From Bacteroidales bacterium (lineage in GTDB: Bacteria; Bacteroidota; Bacteroidia; Bacteroidales; Bacteroidaceae): a stretch of 12,911 nt of DNA. Position numbers and translations under genes: made by a program. The stretch is taken from NCBI GenBank assembly GCA_004555055.1, contig SFJN01000060.1, forward strand, positions 1 through 12,911, in the 5' to 3' direction. Positions 7,413 through 12,911 of the stretch are shown here, one piece after another. Position 1 is the stretch's first letter. Each line of letters begins with the position of its first letter. The notes beneath the pieces are model-generated. The model did not search any database and was not told where the DNA came from. It saw nothing but the letters and a program-made list of their open reading frames with translations.

Positions 7413-7444
7413 TTTGCATGCTCCTCAAAATCATTGTTCCTTTG
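7413..7444 (+). promoter_or_regulatory. Candidate promoter for the PUR-alpha-like gene
   Basis: TTTG at 7413-7416 and TTCCTTTG at 7437-7444, 20 nt apart, match the Bacteroidetes consensus except for one base (TT for TA). Transcription would start near 7450 and give a leader of about 110 nt before the ATG at 7560. It is back to back with the nusB promoter, about 100 nt apart. Confidence 0.55.
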
Positions 7445-7516
7445 CACCGATAAGACTACGGCATTTCACGACAGAAAAACTCGAAAGCAGAGTCTGATTA
7501 ACATACCCCAAACGTC

Positions 7517-7535
7517 AAGGTCCTACCGCGACCTT
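7517..7535 (+). promoter_or_regulatory. Leader hairpin upstream of the PUR-alpha-like gene
   Basis: AAGGTC (7517-7522) and GACCTT (7530-7535) form a perfect 6-bp stem with a 7-nt loop, ending 24 nt before the start codon. It may affect translation start. PUR-domain proteins bind RNA, and Borrelia BpuR is reported to bind its own message, so autoregulation is a possible but untested reading. Confidence 0.3.
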
Positions 7536-7559
7536 CCCTATTTTCCACATTAAAACACT

Positions 7560-7925
7560 ATGCAAGACAAAAAGACAAACCGCACATGGGTCCCCGAGGC
7601 CATGCTCTACAGCAAGACCATCAAGGCCGGACGCCGCGTGTACTATATTGATGTCAAGCAGGACAGCAAAGACGAATACTATCTCTCCATCACCGAGAGC
7701 AAGCGTACCCAGGAAGGCAGCGAAACTTCCGCACCCGTTTTTGAGAAACACAAGATTTTCCTCTATCGCGAAGACATCGTCGCTTTCCTCGATGCTTTCA
7801 CCGATGCCGCTCAATACATCAGCAACCGCAAGCCGCTGACACCGCACGAATACCGCAAAGACAGCGAAGCGACAGACGAAAATGCCAAAACCGGCGTCAA
7901 CGGAGATTTTGATGTGGAATTTTAA
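7560..7925 (+). CDS. PUR-alpha-like nucleic-acid-binding protein (DUF3276)
   Basis: A 121-residue protein of the DUF3276/PUR family widespread in Bacteroidetes. The single PUR repeat spans about residues 12-85: LYSKTIKAGRRVYYIDVKQ, then DEYYLSITESKR, then HKIFLYREDIVAFLDAFTDAAQYI, giving the beta-strand and helix pattern of PUR-alpha. Members bind single-stranded DNA and RNA, usually as dimers; a homologue in Borrelia (BpuR) regulates gene expression. The tail (about 93-121) is hydrophilic and acidic, probably disordered. The gene is divergent from nusB and lies upstream of rplY, whose own promoter begins right after this stop codon. A small AAGCC-TCG-GGCTT hairpin overlaps the stop (7924-7936) but lacks a T run. 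Confidence 0.88.
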   Translation: MQDKKTNRTWVPEAMLYSKTIKAGRRVYYIDVKQDSKDEYYLSITESKRTQEGSETSAPVFEKHKIFLYREDIVAFLDAFTDAAQYISNRKPLTPHEYRKDSEATDENAKTGVNGDFDVEF

Positions 7926-7933
7926 GCCTCGGG

Positions 7934-7965
7934 CTTGAATATTCACACACCTCTTCGTAACTTTG
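7934..7965 (+). promoter_or_regulatory. Bacteroidetes-type promoter for rplY
   Basis: CTTG (7934-7937; one base off TTTG) is followed after 20 nt by a perfect TAACTTTG box (7958-7965). Transcription would begin near 7971, producing a leader of about 145 nt before the rplY ATG. The -33 box overlaps the small hairpin at the end of the PUR-like gene. Confidence 0.7.
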
Positions 7966-7970
7966 CGCCC

Positions 7971-8115
7971 GATTTGCAATCTATTAGGGCAAATGCCATG
8001 CCTTTGCCCGACGTGTGATGGCGAATTAAGCCGGTTCGCCCCGGAAATTTATTGAACTTCTCTAAACGGGGCGACAGAAAACATCCACTTAATTTAGAGT
8101 AACACATCTAAAAAA
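7971..8115 (+). promoter_or_regulatory. Structured rplY leader with mutually exclusive hairpins
   Basis: The leader contains four perfect inverted repeats in two competing pairs. Pair one: ATTTGC/GCAAAT (7972-7977 with 7989-7994) versus GGGCAAA/TTTGCCC (7987-7993 with 8003-8009). Pair two: GGCGAA/TTCGCC (8020-8025 with 8035-8040) versus TCGCCCCG/CGGGGCGA (8036-8043 with 8067-8074). Overlapping arms mean only one of each pair can form. This layout fits an mRNA leader that senses a ligand or ribosomal protein, perhaps L25 itself. I do not recognise it as a known riboswitch class. An A-rich unstructured stretch follows before the ATG. Confidence 0.5.
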
Positions 8116-8718
8116 ATGAAAACCATTTCCATCAGCGGTAAACTCCGCAGCGATCTTGGCAAGAAGGCTTCCAAGATGTATCGCGCACAGGGTCTCGTTC
8201 CCTGCGTAATGTACGGCGAACAGAAGGACGAGCAGGGCAACCCCGTTGCCACCCACTTCCTCGTTTCTGACAAGGAAATCGACAAGTGCGTCTACACTCC
8301 CAACATCTACCTCGTTAAGGTTACCATCGACGGTGTAGAACACAAGGCTGTAATGCGCGAAATCCAGTTCCACCCTGTAAAGGACAACGTGCTCCACGTT
8401 GACTTCTACGAGGTTACCGACGAAAAGCCCATCGTTATGGGTGTTCCCGTTGCTCCCCAGGGCCTCGCAGCCGGTGTACGTGCCGGTGGTAAGCTGGTGA
8501 CCATGGTCCGCAAGCTCAATGTTCGCGCTCCCTATGCCGCCATCCCCGAAAAGCTCTTCATCGATGTCACCAACCTCGAGCTCGGCAAGAGCATCAAGTG
8601 CGGCGAACTTTCCTTCGAGGGCCTCGAACTCGTTACTCCCAAGGAGGTTGTCGTTGTCAGCGTTCAGATGACACGTGCCGCCCGTGGTGCCGCTGCTGCC
8701 GCTGCCGCAGGAAAGTAA
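8116..8718 (+). CDS. rplY: 50S ribosomal protein L25/CTC family
   Basis: A 200-residue long-form L25 (CTC/TL5 type), a 5S rRNA-binding protein of the large subunit. The N-terminal L25 domain (about 1-90) shows LRSDLGKKASKMYRAQGLVPCVMYGEQ and ends near the conserved VDFYEV. The C-terminal TL5 beta domain (about 95-185) includes KPIVMGVPVAPQGLAAGVRAGG and LELGKSIKCGEL. The tail is Ala-rich (AARGAAAAAAAGK), common in this family. Codon choice is strongly biased to GTT, AAG, CTC and GAA, as expected for a highly expressed gene. It has its own promoter, a structured leader and a strong downstream terminator, so it is probably a monocistronic unit. Confidence 0.96.
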   Translation: MKTISISGKLRSDLGKKASKMYRAQGLVPCVMYGEQKDEQGNPVATHFLVSDKEIDKCVYTPNIYLVKVTIDGVEHKAVMREIQFHPVKDNVLHVDFYEVTDEKPIVMGVPVAPQGLAAGVRAGGKLVTMVRKLNVRAPYAAIPEKLFIDVTNLELGKSIKCGELSFEGLELVTPKEVVVVSVQMTRAARGAAAAAAAGK

Positions 8719-8762
8719 TGGATTCTGGCAGTGCAACACTGTCCGAATATTGAATAAGATAC

Positions 8763-8820
8763 AAGTGCCAACGTGTCCTCTCCAACTCATACCGGAGACC
8801 TGCACGTTGGCACTTTTTCT
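8763..8820 (+). terminator. Strong rho-independent terminator after rplY
   Basis: AAGTGCCAACGTG (8763-8775) and CACGTTGGCACTT (8803-8815) form a perfect 13-bp stem closed by a 27-nt loop, which holds a further TCTCC/GGAGA pairing. The sequence TTTTTCTGTTTT follows. It starts 44 nt after the rplY stop codon and should separate rplY from pth. Confidence 0.85.
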
Positions 8821-8900
8821 GTTTTCCATAGCACCGGAGGATGCGGCACCACTGCCTACGGACCGCAACCCCCAGAAAGGTTCACTACAAAACCTTGCAT

Positions 8901-9548
8901 ATGACATCCCCTCTCACCGCTCTGAAAAAATGGCTGAAACGCATGTTCACACACCGCGAAGAAGCCGTAAAAAACACAAACGAACCAATGTTTCTGATTG
9001 TAGGATTGGGAAATATCGGCGCCGAATACGCCGACACACGCCACAACATGGGATTCAAGGTGGTCGACAAACTCGCTGCAGATGCAGGAGCATCCTGGGA
9101 AGACCGTAGATACGGATTCGTCACCACCATCCGCGTCAAGAACCAGCAGCTCCTGTTGCTCAAGCCATCCACCTATATGAACCTGTCGGGAAATGCCGTA
9201 CGCTATTGGATGAAGGAGAAGAAGATTGACATCAGTCAGCTCCTCGTCATCAGCGACGACCTGGCACTTCCCTTCGGCACGCTCCGTATGAAGCCCTCCG
9301 GGAGCGAAGGCGGTCACAACGGATTGCGGCACATCACGCAGATTCTCGGCACACAAAAATATGCTCGCCTCCGTTTCGGCATCGGCAACGACTTTGCACG
9401 CGGTGCGCAGGTGGACTTCGTCTTGGGAGGTTTCACCCCCGAAGAGCAGGAAAAGATGGACGAACGCCTGGCCACCGCCGCAGACTTCGTCCGCAGTTTC
9501 GCCCTTGAAGGCATGCAACGGGCCATGAACAAATACAACGGCAAATAA
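8901..9548 (+). CDS. pth: Peptidyl-tRNA hydrolase (Pth)
   Basis: This enzyme cleaves peptidyl-tRNA dropped from ribosomes, recycling tRNA in the cytosol. The core begins at MFLIVGLGNIGAEYADTRHN. Numbered from that Met, the expected active-site residues N9, H19, N65 (in MNLSGN), D90 (in ISDDL) and N111 (in GGHNG) are all present. From that Met (8988) the length is 186 aa, normal for the family. I start at 8901 because the preceding 29 codons (MTSPLTALKKWLKRMFTHRE...) stay open, use codons like the rest of the gene and encode a basic amphipathic segment. However, 8988 has a typical A-rich upstream region and is a real alternative, and 8943 is a third. An ATG at 8841 is less likely. It lies 80 nt past the rplY terminator, and I see no clear promoter. 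Confidence 0.9.
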   Translation: MTSPLTALKKWLKRMFTHREEAVKNTNEPMFLIVGLGNIGAEYADTRHNMGFKVVDKLAADAGASWEDRRYGFVTTIRVKNQQLLLLKPSTYMNLSGNAVRYWMKEKKIDISQLLVISDDLALPFGTLRMKPSGSEGGHNGLRHITQILGTQKYARLRFGIGNDFARGAQVDFVLGGFTPEEQEKMDERLATAADFVRSFALEGMQRAMNKYNGK

Positions 9549-9612
9549 GTCCCCCGGAAGGCAAACCGTCCACACTCCCCCTTCCTCCATACCACTGCGA
9601 CAACCCCCTCAC

Positions 9613-11451
9613 ATGAAATCAAACCACTTCCTTATACGTCTTTTCTACCTGCTGATGTCGACCTTCCTCATCGGCCGTATCATCTTCATGCTCTATAACA
9701 TCGCCTTTTGCGACTACAGTGCATGGGATGTGGTACGGGCATGGTGGAACGGGCTGACCCAGGACATCGTGGTCACCAGTGCGGCCCTTGCGCTACCCGC
9801 ACTCCTCTCGCTCTTCCCCATCGTCCATCTCCGGCGATGGCTGGCACCCTACTACTTTGTTATGTCTGCAGCGGTTGTCGTCCTGATCACCGCCGACACG
9901 GTGATGTACGAATACTGGCATTTCAAGCTCAACGCCGTCATCCTTTCCTATGCGGCCTATCCCGAAGGAGCCTCAAGCAGCGTATCGCCCTACTATCTCA
10001 TCAGCCGCATCGGATGTGCCGTAGCAGGGACACTGGCCCTTACCGCACTCTCCCTGCGACTGACACCCGGACATACGGCAAACAGAGAACGGGTGAAGGG
10101 ACCGTCCGGACGACATGCCATCGACTGGCAGACACCCGCCATCGTTGTCTTCGCCTTCATCCTGATGGCATCAACGGTAAATGCCGGAACGGCCTATTGG
10201 AACCAGCGGCTGTTTCTGAACCATTCTGCCGCAAACCCCGTCTTCGCTTTCTTCTCGTCCTTCCACACACGTCCCTACCACGACCGCTACATCAGCATGA
10301 ACGAGGAAGAATGCCGCAACACCTTCAACGGACTTTACGACGTCAAAGGCGCAAATACCGACACCCTGCTCTGCAACACCCGCCCCAACGTGATGGTGGT
10401 GCTCCTCGAAAGTTTCGGAAGTCCCTTCGTCAAATCACTCGGAGGCGCACCGGTCGACGCCCGTCTCGAGGAATTGATTCCCGAAGGCATCTATTGGGAG
10501 AACTATTACAGCAGTTCCTTCCGCACCGACCGCGCCGTCGTCAGCACCTTCTCGGGATGGATTTCATACCCGGACCTCGGACTGATGACGCACCCTGAGA
10601 TTCACGACAGTCTGCCTTCCCTGGCACGGAGTCTGAAAAACGCCGGATACTGTGCCAAATACCTCTACCATGGTCCCATGACCAACATGGGAAGCGGAGA
10701 TTTTGCCCGGGACATGGGATTTAAGACCTACACCCAGCACGAGTTTCCCGACGTACCCCTCGACTGTTCGTGGGGCGCCCACGACCGGGTTTCGGCCATC
10801 GAGGCTGCCACACTCATGGCTTCGCCCTCAGAGACGCCGAAATTCATCGTATGGCAGACCATCTCAAGCCACGAACCTTGGGATGTCCCCGAAAAACGTT
10901 TCGACGACCCCGTTCAGAATGCCTTTGCCTACACCGATGCTGCACTGGGCGACTTGGTGGACAGCCTGAAACGCAGCGACGTATGGAACGACCTTCTCCT
11001 AATCGTCATCCCCGACCATGGCTACCTTTACGGCCAGTCGTACGAGGACGAGGGCTACTTCCACGCCCCCATGCTGTGGCTGGGCGGTGCCGTCAAAGCC
11101 CCACGACGTATGGATGTATTGATTAACCAGAGCGACATTGCCGCCACCCTGCTGGCACAGATGGAAATTCCCCATGCCGAATTCAAATGGAGCCGCAACG
11201 TGCTCTCCGAAGGCTACACCCATCCCTTTGTCTACTCCACATTCCCTGCCGGATTCCTCTACCGCGACGCCACCGGCACCACCATCTACGACACCGGTGC
11301 CGAACTGCCGATTACCCAACACGATGCAGGGAAGGCCATCCATTACGGTCCCCACGCCATTACCTCAAAGGACGGACACCGGCGTCTTCAACGCGGACGG
11401 GCCATCCTTCAGACGTCTTACGACAAACTTTGGAAGACCCTTCACCGATAA
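9613..11451 (+). CDS. LtaS-like membrane sulfatase-fold phosphotransferase
   Basis: A 612-residue protein of the LTA synthase/alkaline phosphatase superfamily. Five membrane helices occupy roughly 7-30, 48-72, 76-98, 127-148 and 173-192, followed by a periplasmic catalytic domain from about 245 to 560. Key residues are E266 in VVLLESFG, the candidate nucleophile T305 in SFRTDRAVVSTFSG, W387-G-A-H-D-R392, H420 in SSHEPW, and the metal ligands D468-H469 in VIPDHGYLYG. Relatives transfer phosphoglycerol or phosphoethanolamine to envelope acceptors; Gram-negative Bacteroidetes lack lipoteichoic acid, so the acceptor here is unknown. The segment after the nucleophile (AVVSTFSGW) differs from the RTDRGLVxILSGYP that I associate with Bacteroides relatives. 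It lies 64 nt after pth and 16 nt before the next gene, so the three are probably co-transcribed. Confidence 0.9.
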   Translation: MKSNHFLIRLFYLLMSTFLIGRIIFMLYNIAFCDYSAWDVVRAWWNGLTQDIVVTSAALALPALLSLFPIVHLRRWLAPYYFVMSAAVVVLITADTVMYEYWHFKLNAVILSYAAYPEGASSSVSPYYLISRIGCAVAGTLALTALSLRLTPGHTANRERVKGPSGRHAIDWQTPAIVVFAFILMASTVNAGTAYWNQRLFLNHSAANPVFAFFSSFHTRPYHDRYISMNEEECRNTFNGLYDVKGANTDTLLCNTRPNVMVVLLESFGSPFVKSLGGAPVDARLEELIPEGIYWENYYSSSFRTDRAVVSTFSGWISYPDLGLMTHPEIHDSLPSLARSLKNAGYCAKYLYHGPMTNMGSGDFARDMGFKTYTQHEFPDVPLDCSWGAHDRVSAIEAATLMASPSETPKFIVWQTISSHEPWDVPEKRFDDPVQNAFAYTDAALGDLVDSLKRSDVWNDLLLIVIPDHGYLYGQSYEDEGYFHAPMLWLGGAVKAPRRMDVLINQSDIAATLLAQMEIPHAEFKWSRNVLSEGYTHPFVYSTFPAGFLYRDATGTTIYDTGAELPITQHDAGKAIHYGPHAITSKDGHRRLQRGRAILQTSYDKLWKTLHR

Positions 11452-11467
11452 CCCCTCCCCCCATCCC

Positions 11468-12763
11468 ATGATGCATCTCCGGAACTTCCTTTTCCTTTCC
11501 GCCTTTGCCATAGCAGCGGCAGCAGGAGCACAGACCGACTTCGACCGCCGCTTCGGCGCCGAAGACTATCAGCAGGATACCACCCTCGTGAAAAGCCTTA
11601 CCCTGAAAGTCGGAGCACTGGCATTCTTCAAGGACAATGAGTTCGACGGCAATGTGGTGAAGGGCTACTCCCTCCCGGGATTCCGCATTCAGCCACGCTT
11701 GGTCTACCGTCCCATCCGCGAAATCACCCTTGAACTCGGTGCGCATGCCACAGTATACGAAGGGGCCAACAAATATCCCTCGTACGTCTTTCACGACATC
11801 GCCCATTGGAAAGGTAGCCAATACCAGCGCGGTGCCCATGCACTGCCCTTCTTCCGCGCCACCGCCCATCTGCAGCGTCCGGGAAAGAGTCTGACCACAC
11901 TTGTTGTCGGCGACATCTACGGTGGTGCCACGCACCGCCTGCCGCTACCGCTCTACAACCCCGAACTCCTGCTCACCGACGATCCCGAAGCGGGAGCGCA
12001 GGTCCTTGTCGACCGCAAGCGCTGGCACAGCGATGTGTGGGTAAACTGGCAAAGCTACATCTTTGAGGAATCGACCCACCAGGAAGCTTTCACCGTAGGA
12101 TGGACACAACAGATCACGCTGCTCAAACGCACAAAAGCCAACGGCGCTGCCCATGCGCTGCAACTCCCCGTCAACGTCCTCATCCAGCATCGTGGCGGCG
12201 AACAGGATGCCACCGATATGGGTGTGCAGACCATTGCCAACGCTTCGGCCGGACTCCGATGGGAATACACCACCGGACGGCACCGCGGCATCACCGCTGC
12301 ACATGCCGAGGCCAGCGTCCTCGGGGCATTACAACAAAGCGGCAACCTCTGGCCTTTTGATTCCGGCATTGGCTTTTGGGGAAACGCCTCCCTGACACTT
12401 AACCGCGACCTTGTCTTCAACGCCGGTATCTTCCATGCCAGCGATTTCTGCTCGCTCTACGGCAGTCCCTTCTTCGGCACATTGAGTGTCAAACATCCCC
12501 AGGCACGGTTCGAAAAAATGACTACAGGCTATCTGAGTGCCGAGTATTCACGCTCTTTTGCCCATGACGCTTACATCATCGGTGCCAAAGCCAACGTCTA
12601 CCTCAATGCTTCCGGAGCGTTGCACTACCCTGCCGAAGAGGAAGACCTCTCAATTCCCGGAAAGACGGACAACGCACGTTTCCGCCAGCCTTTCTCTTTT
12701 GGCGTTTATTTCCGAATCAATCCAGAATTCATCCTCAAACGATTTTCCAAGACAGGGCAATAA
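11468..12763 (+). CDS. Predicted outer-membrane beta-barrel protein of unknown function
   Basis: A 431-residue protein with a signal peptide (MMHLRNFLFLSAFAIAAAAGA, cleavage likely before QTD at 22). After it come many alternating-residue strands rich in aromatics and Gly (for example LTLKVGALAFF, ITLELGAHATVY, DVWVNWQSYIF, ASAGLRWEYT), and the protein ends in FSFGVYFRINPEFILKRF. This pattern fits an outer-membrane barrel; I do not recognise a named family. The frame is open upstream to 11138, but that part overlaps the LtaS-like gene, so the ATG at 11468 (or the adjacent 11471) is the start. It follows the LtaS-like gene by 16 nt and is almost certainly co-expressed with it. Its TAA stop coincides with the first bases of a tandem repeat. 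Confidence 0.8.
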   Translation: MMHLRNFLFLSAFAIAAAAGAQTDFDRRFGAEDYQQDTTLVKSLTLKVGALAFFKDNEFDGNVVKGYSLPGFRIQPRLVYRPIREITLELGAHATVYEGANKYPSYVFHDIAHWKGSQYQRGAHALPFFRATAHLQRPGKSLTTLVVGDIYGGATHRLPLPLYNPELLLTDDPEAGAQVLVDRKRWHSDVWVNWQSYIFEESTHQEAFTVGWTQQITLLKRTKANGAAHALQLPVNVLIQHRGGEQDATDMGVQTIANASAGLRWEYTTGRHRGITAAHAEASVLGALQQSGNLWPFDSGIGFWGNASLTLNRDLVFNAGIFHASDFCSLYGSPFFGTLSVKHPQARFEKMTTGYLSAEYSRSFAHDAYIIGAKANVYLNASGALHYPAEEEDLSIPGKTDNARFRQPFSFGVYFRINPEFILKRFSKTGQ

Positions 12764-12911
12764 ACGAAACGTTGGATTTCATCCTTCGTTTTCTCGCCAT
12801 GGCATAGATTAAGCAAGCTCATCTCTGCCCATATGGCTAAACGAAAACGTTGGATTTCATCCTTCGTTTTCTCGCCATGGCATAGATTGAGCAAGCTCAT
12901 CTCTGCCCATA
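12761..12911. repeat. 78-bp tandem repeat array, truncated by the window end
   Basis: Two copies begin at 12761 and 12838. They are near-identical over all visible bases. The differences are one extra A in copy 2 (CGAAAACG against CGAAACG) and one A/G change (GATTAAGC against GATTGAGC). Measured from CGTTGG (12770 and 12848) the period is 78 bp, a multiple of three. Each unit contains a hairpin with AAAACG-TT-GGAT-TTC-ATCC-TT-CGTTTT symmetry (complete in copy 2) and the palindrome GCCATGGC. Both strands are open across the array. It could terminate the upstream operon or be a minisatellite, and it probably continues beyond the window. Confidence 0.75.

Noticed and set aside
8089..8907. A 272-codon minus-strand open frame opposite rplY
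   Set aside because: It is antisense to an unmistakable L25 gene with expression-biased codons, and it crosses the rplY terminator.
11138..11467. Upstream extension of the barrel-protein frame
   Set aside because: It overlaps the conserved 3' part of the LtaS-like gene in another frame; a signal peptide begins at 11468, marking the real start.
12761..12911. Start of a CRISPR array
   Set aside because: The whole 78-bp unit is repeated, including what would be the spacer, so it is a tandem repeat and not a repeat-spacer array.
12833..12911. A possible new plus-strand gene starting MAKRKRW inside the repeat
   Set aside because: The frame is only the repeat unit itself and runs off the window; without the right-hand sequence it cannot be called a gene.

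Overview
The window looks like a chromosomal segment of a Bacteroidales bacterium, most likely in or near Prevotellaceae. The evidence is the gene content (an extended ~300-residue NusB, a single-domain PUR-alpha-like DUF3276 protein, an M49 dipeptidyl peptidase with HECLGH, and a YbbR-like protein in the order nusB-yajC-ybbR-coaE). Promoters of the Bacteroidetes type (TTTG, about 20 nt, TAnnTTTG) and A-rich rather than Shine-Dalgarno-rich start regions agree with this. Coding regions are moderately GC-rich with many C-ending codons. I assign the lineage from recognised protein families, not from a database search.

Layout. Positions 1-362 hold no credible gene. They contain a 12-bp tandem repeat at the window edge, a large compound palindrome (144-226) and a likely terminator for manA. 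From 363 to 7237 every gene is on the minus strand. In transcription order they are nusB, yajC, a ybbR-like gene, a fused coaE/dipeptidyl-peptidase III gene, hslR (S4/Hsp15 family) and manA. A divergent promoter region (7238-7559) separates this block from the plus-strand genes: a PUR-alpha-like nucleic-acid-binding protein, rplY (L25), pth (peptidyl-tRNA hydrolase), an LtaS-like membrane phosphotransferase and a predicted outer-membrane beta-barrel protein. The window ends inside a 78-bp tandem repeat array that begins at the stop codon of the last gene.

Functional themes. Most genes are housekeeping: transcription antitermination (NusB), the Sec accessory factor YajC, CoA synthesis, ribosome and peptidyl-tRNA maintenance (L25, Pth, Hsp15) and mannose-6-phosphate metabolism. 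The LtaS-like enzyme and the beta-barrel protein, 16 nt apart, form an envelope pair of unknown substrate.

The most unusual feature is the single 843-codon reading frame joining a complete dephospho-CoA kinase to a complete M49 dipeptidyl peptidase III, with no leader peptide on the peptidase. Secondary points are the rplY leader with two pairs of mutually exclusive hairpins, AT-rich TATATACGCA repeats between nusB and yajC, and the repetitive elements at both window ends. I see no phage, CRISPR, IS element or defence system.
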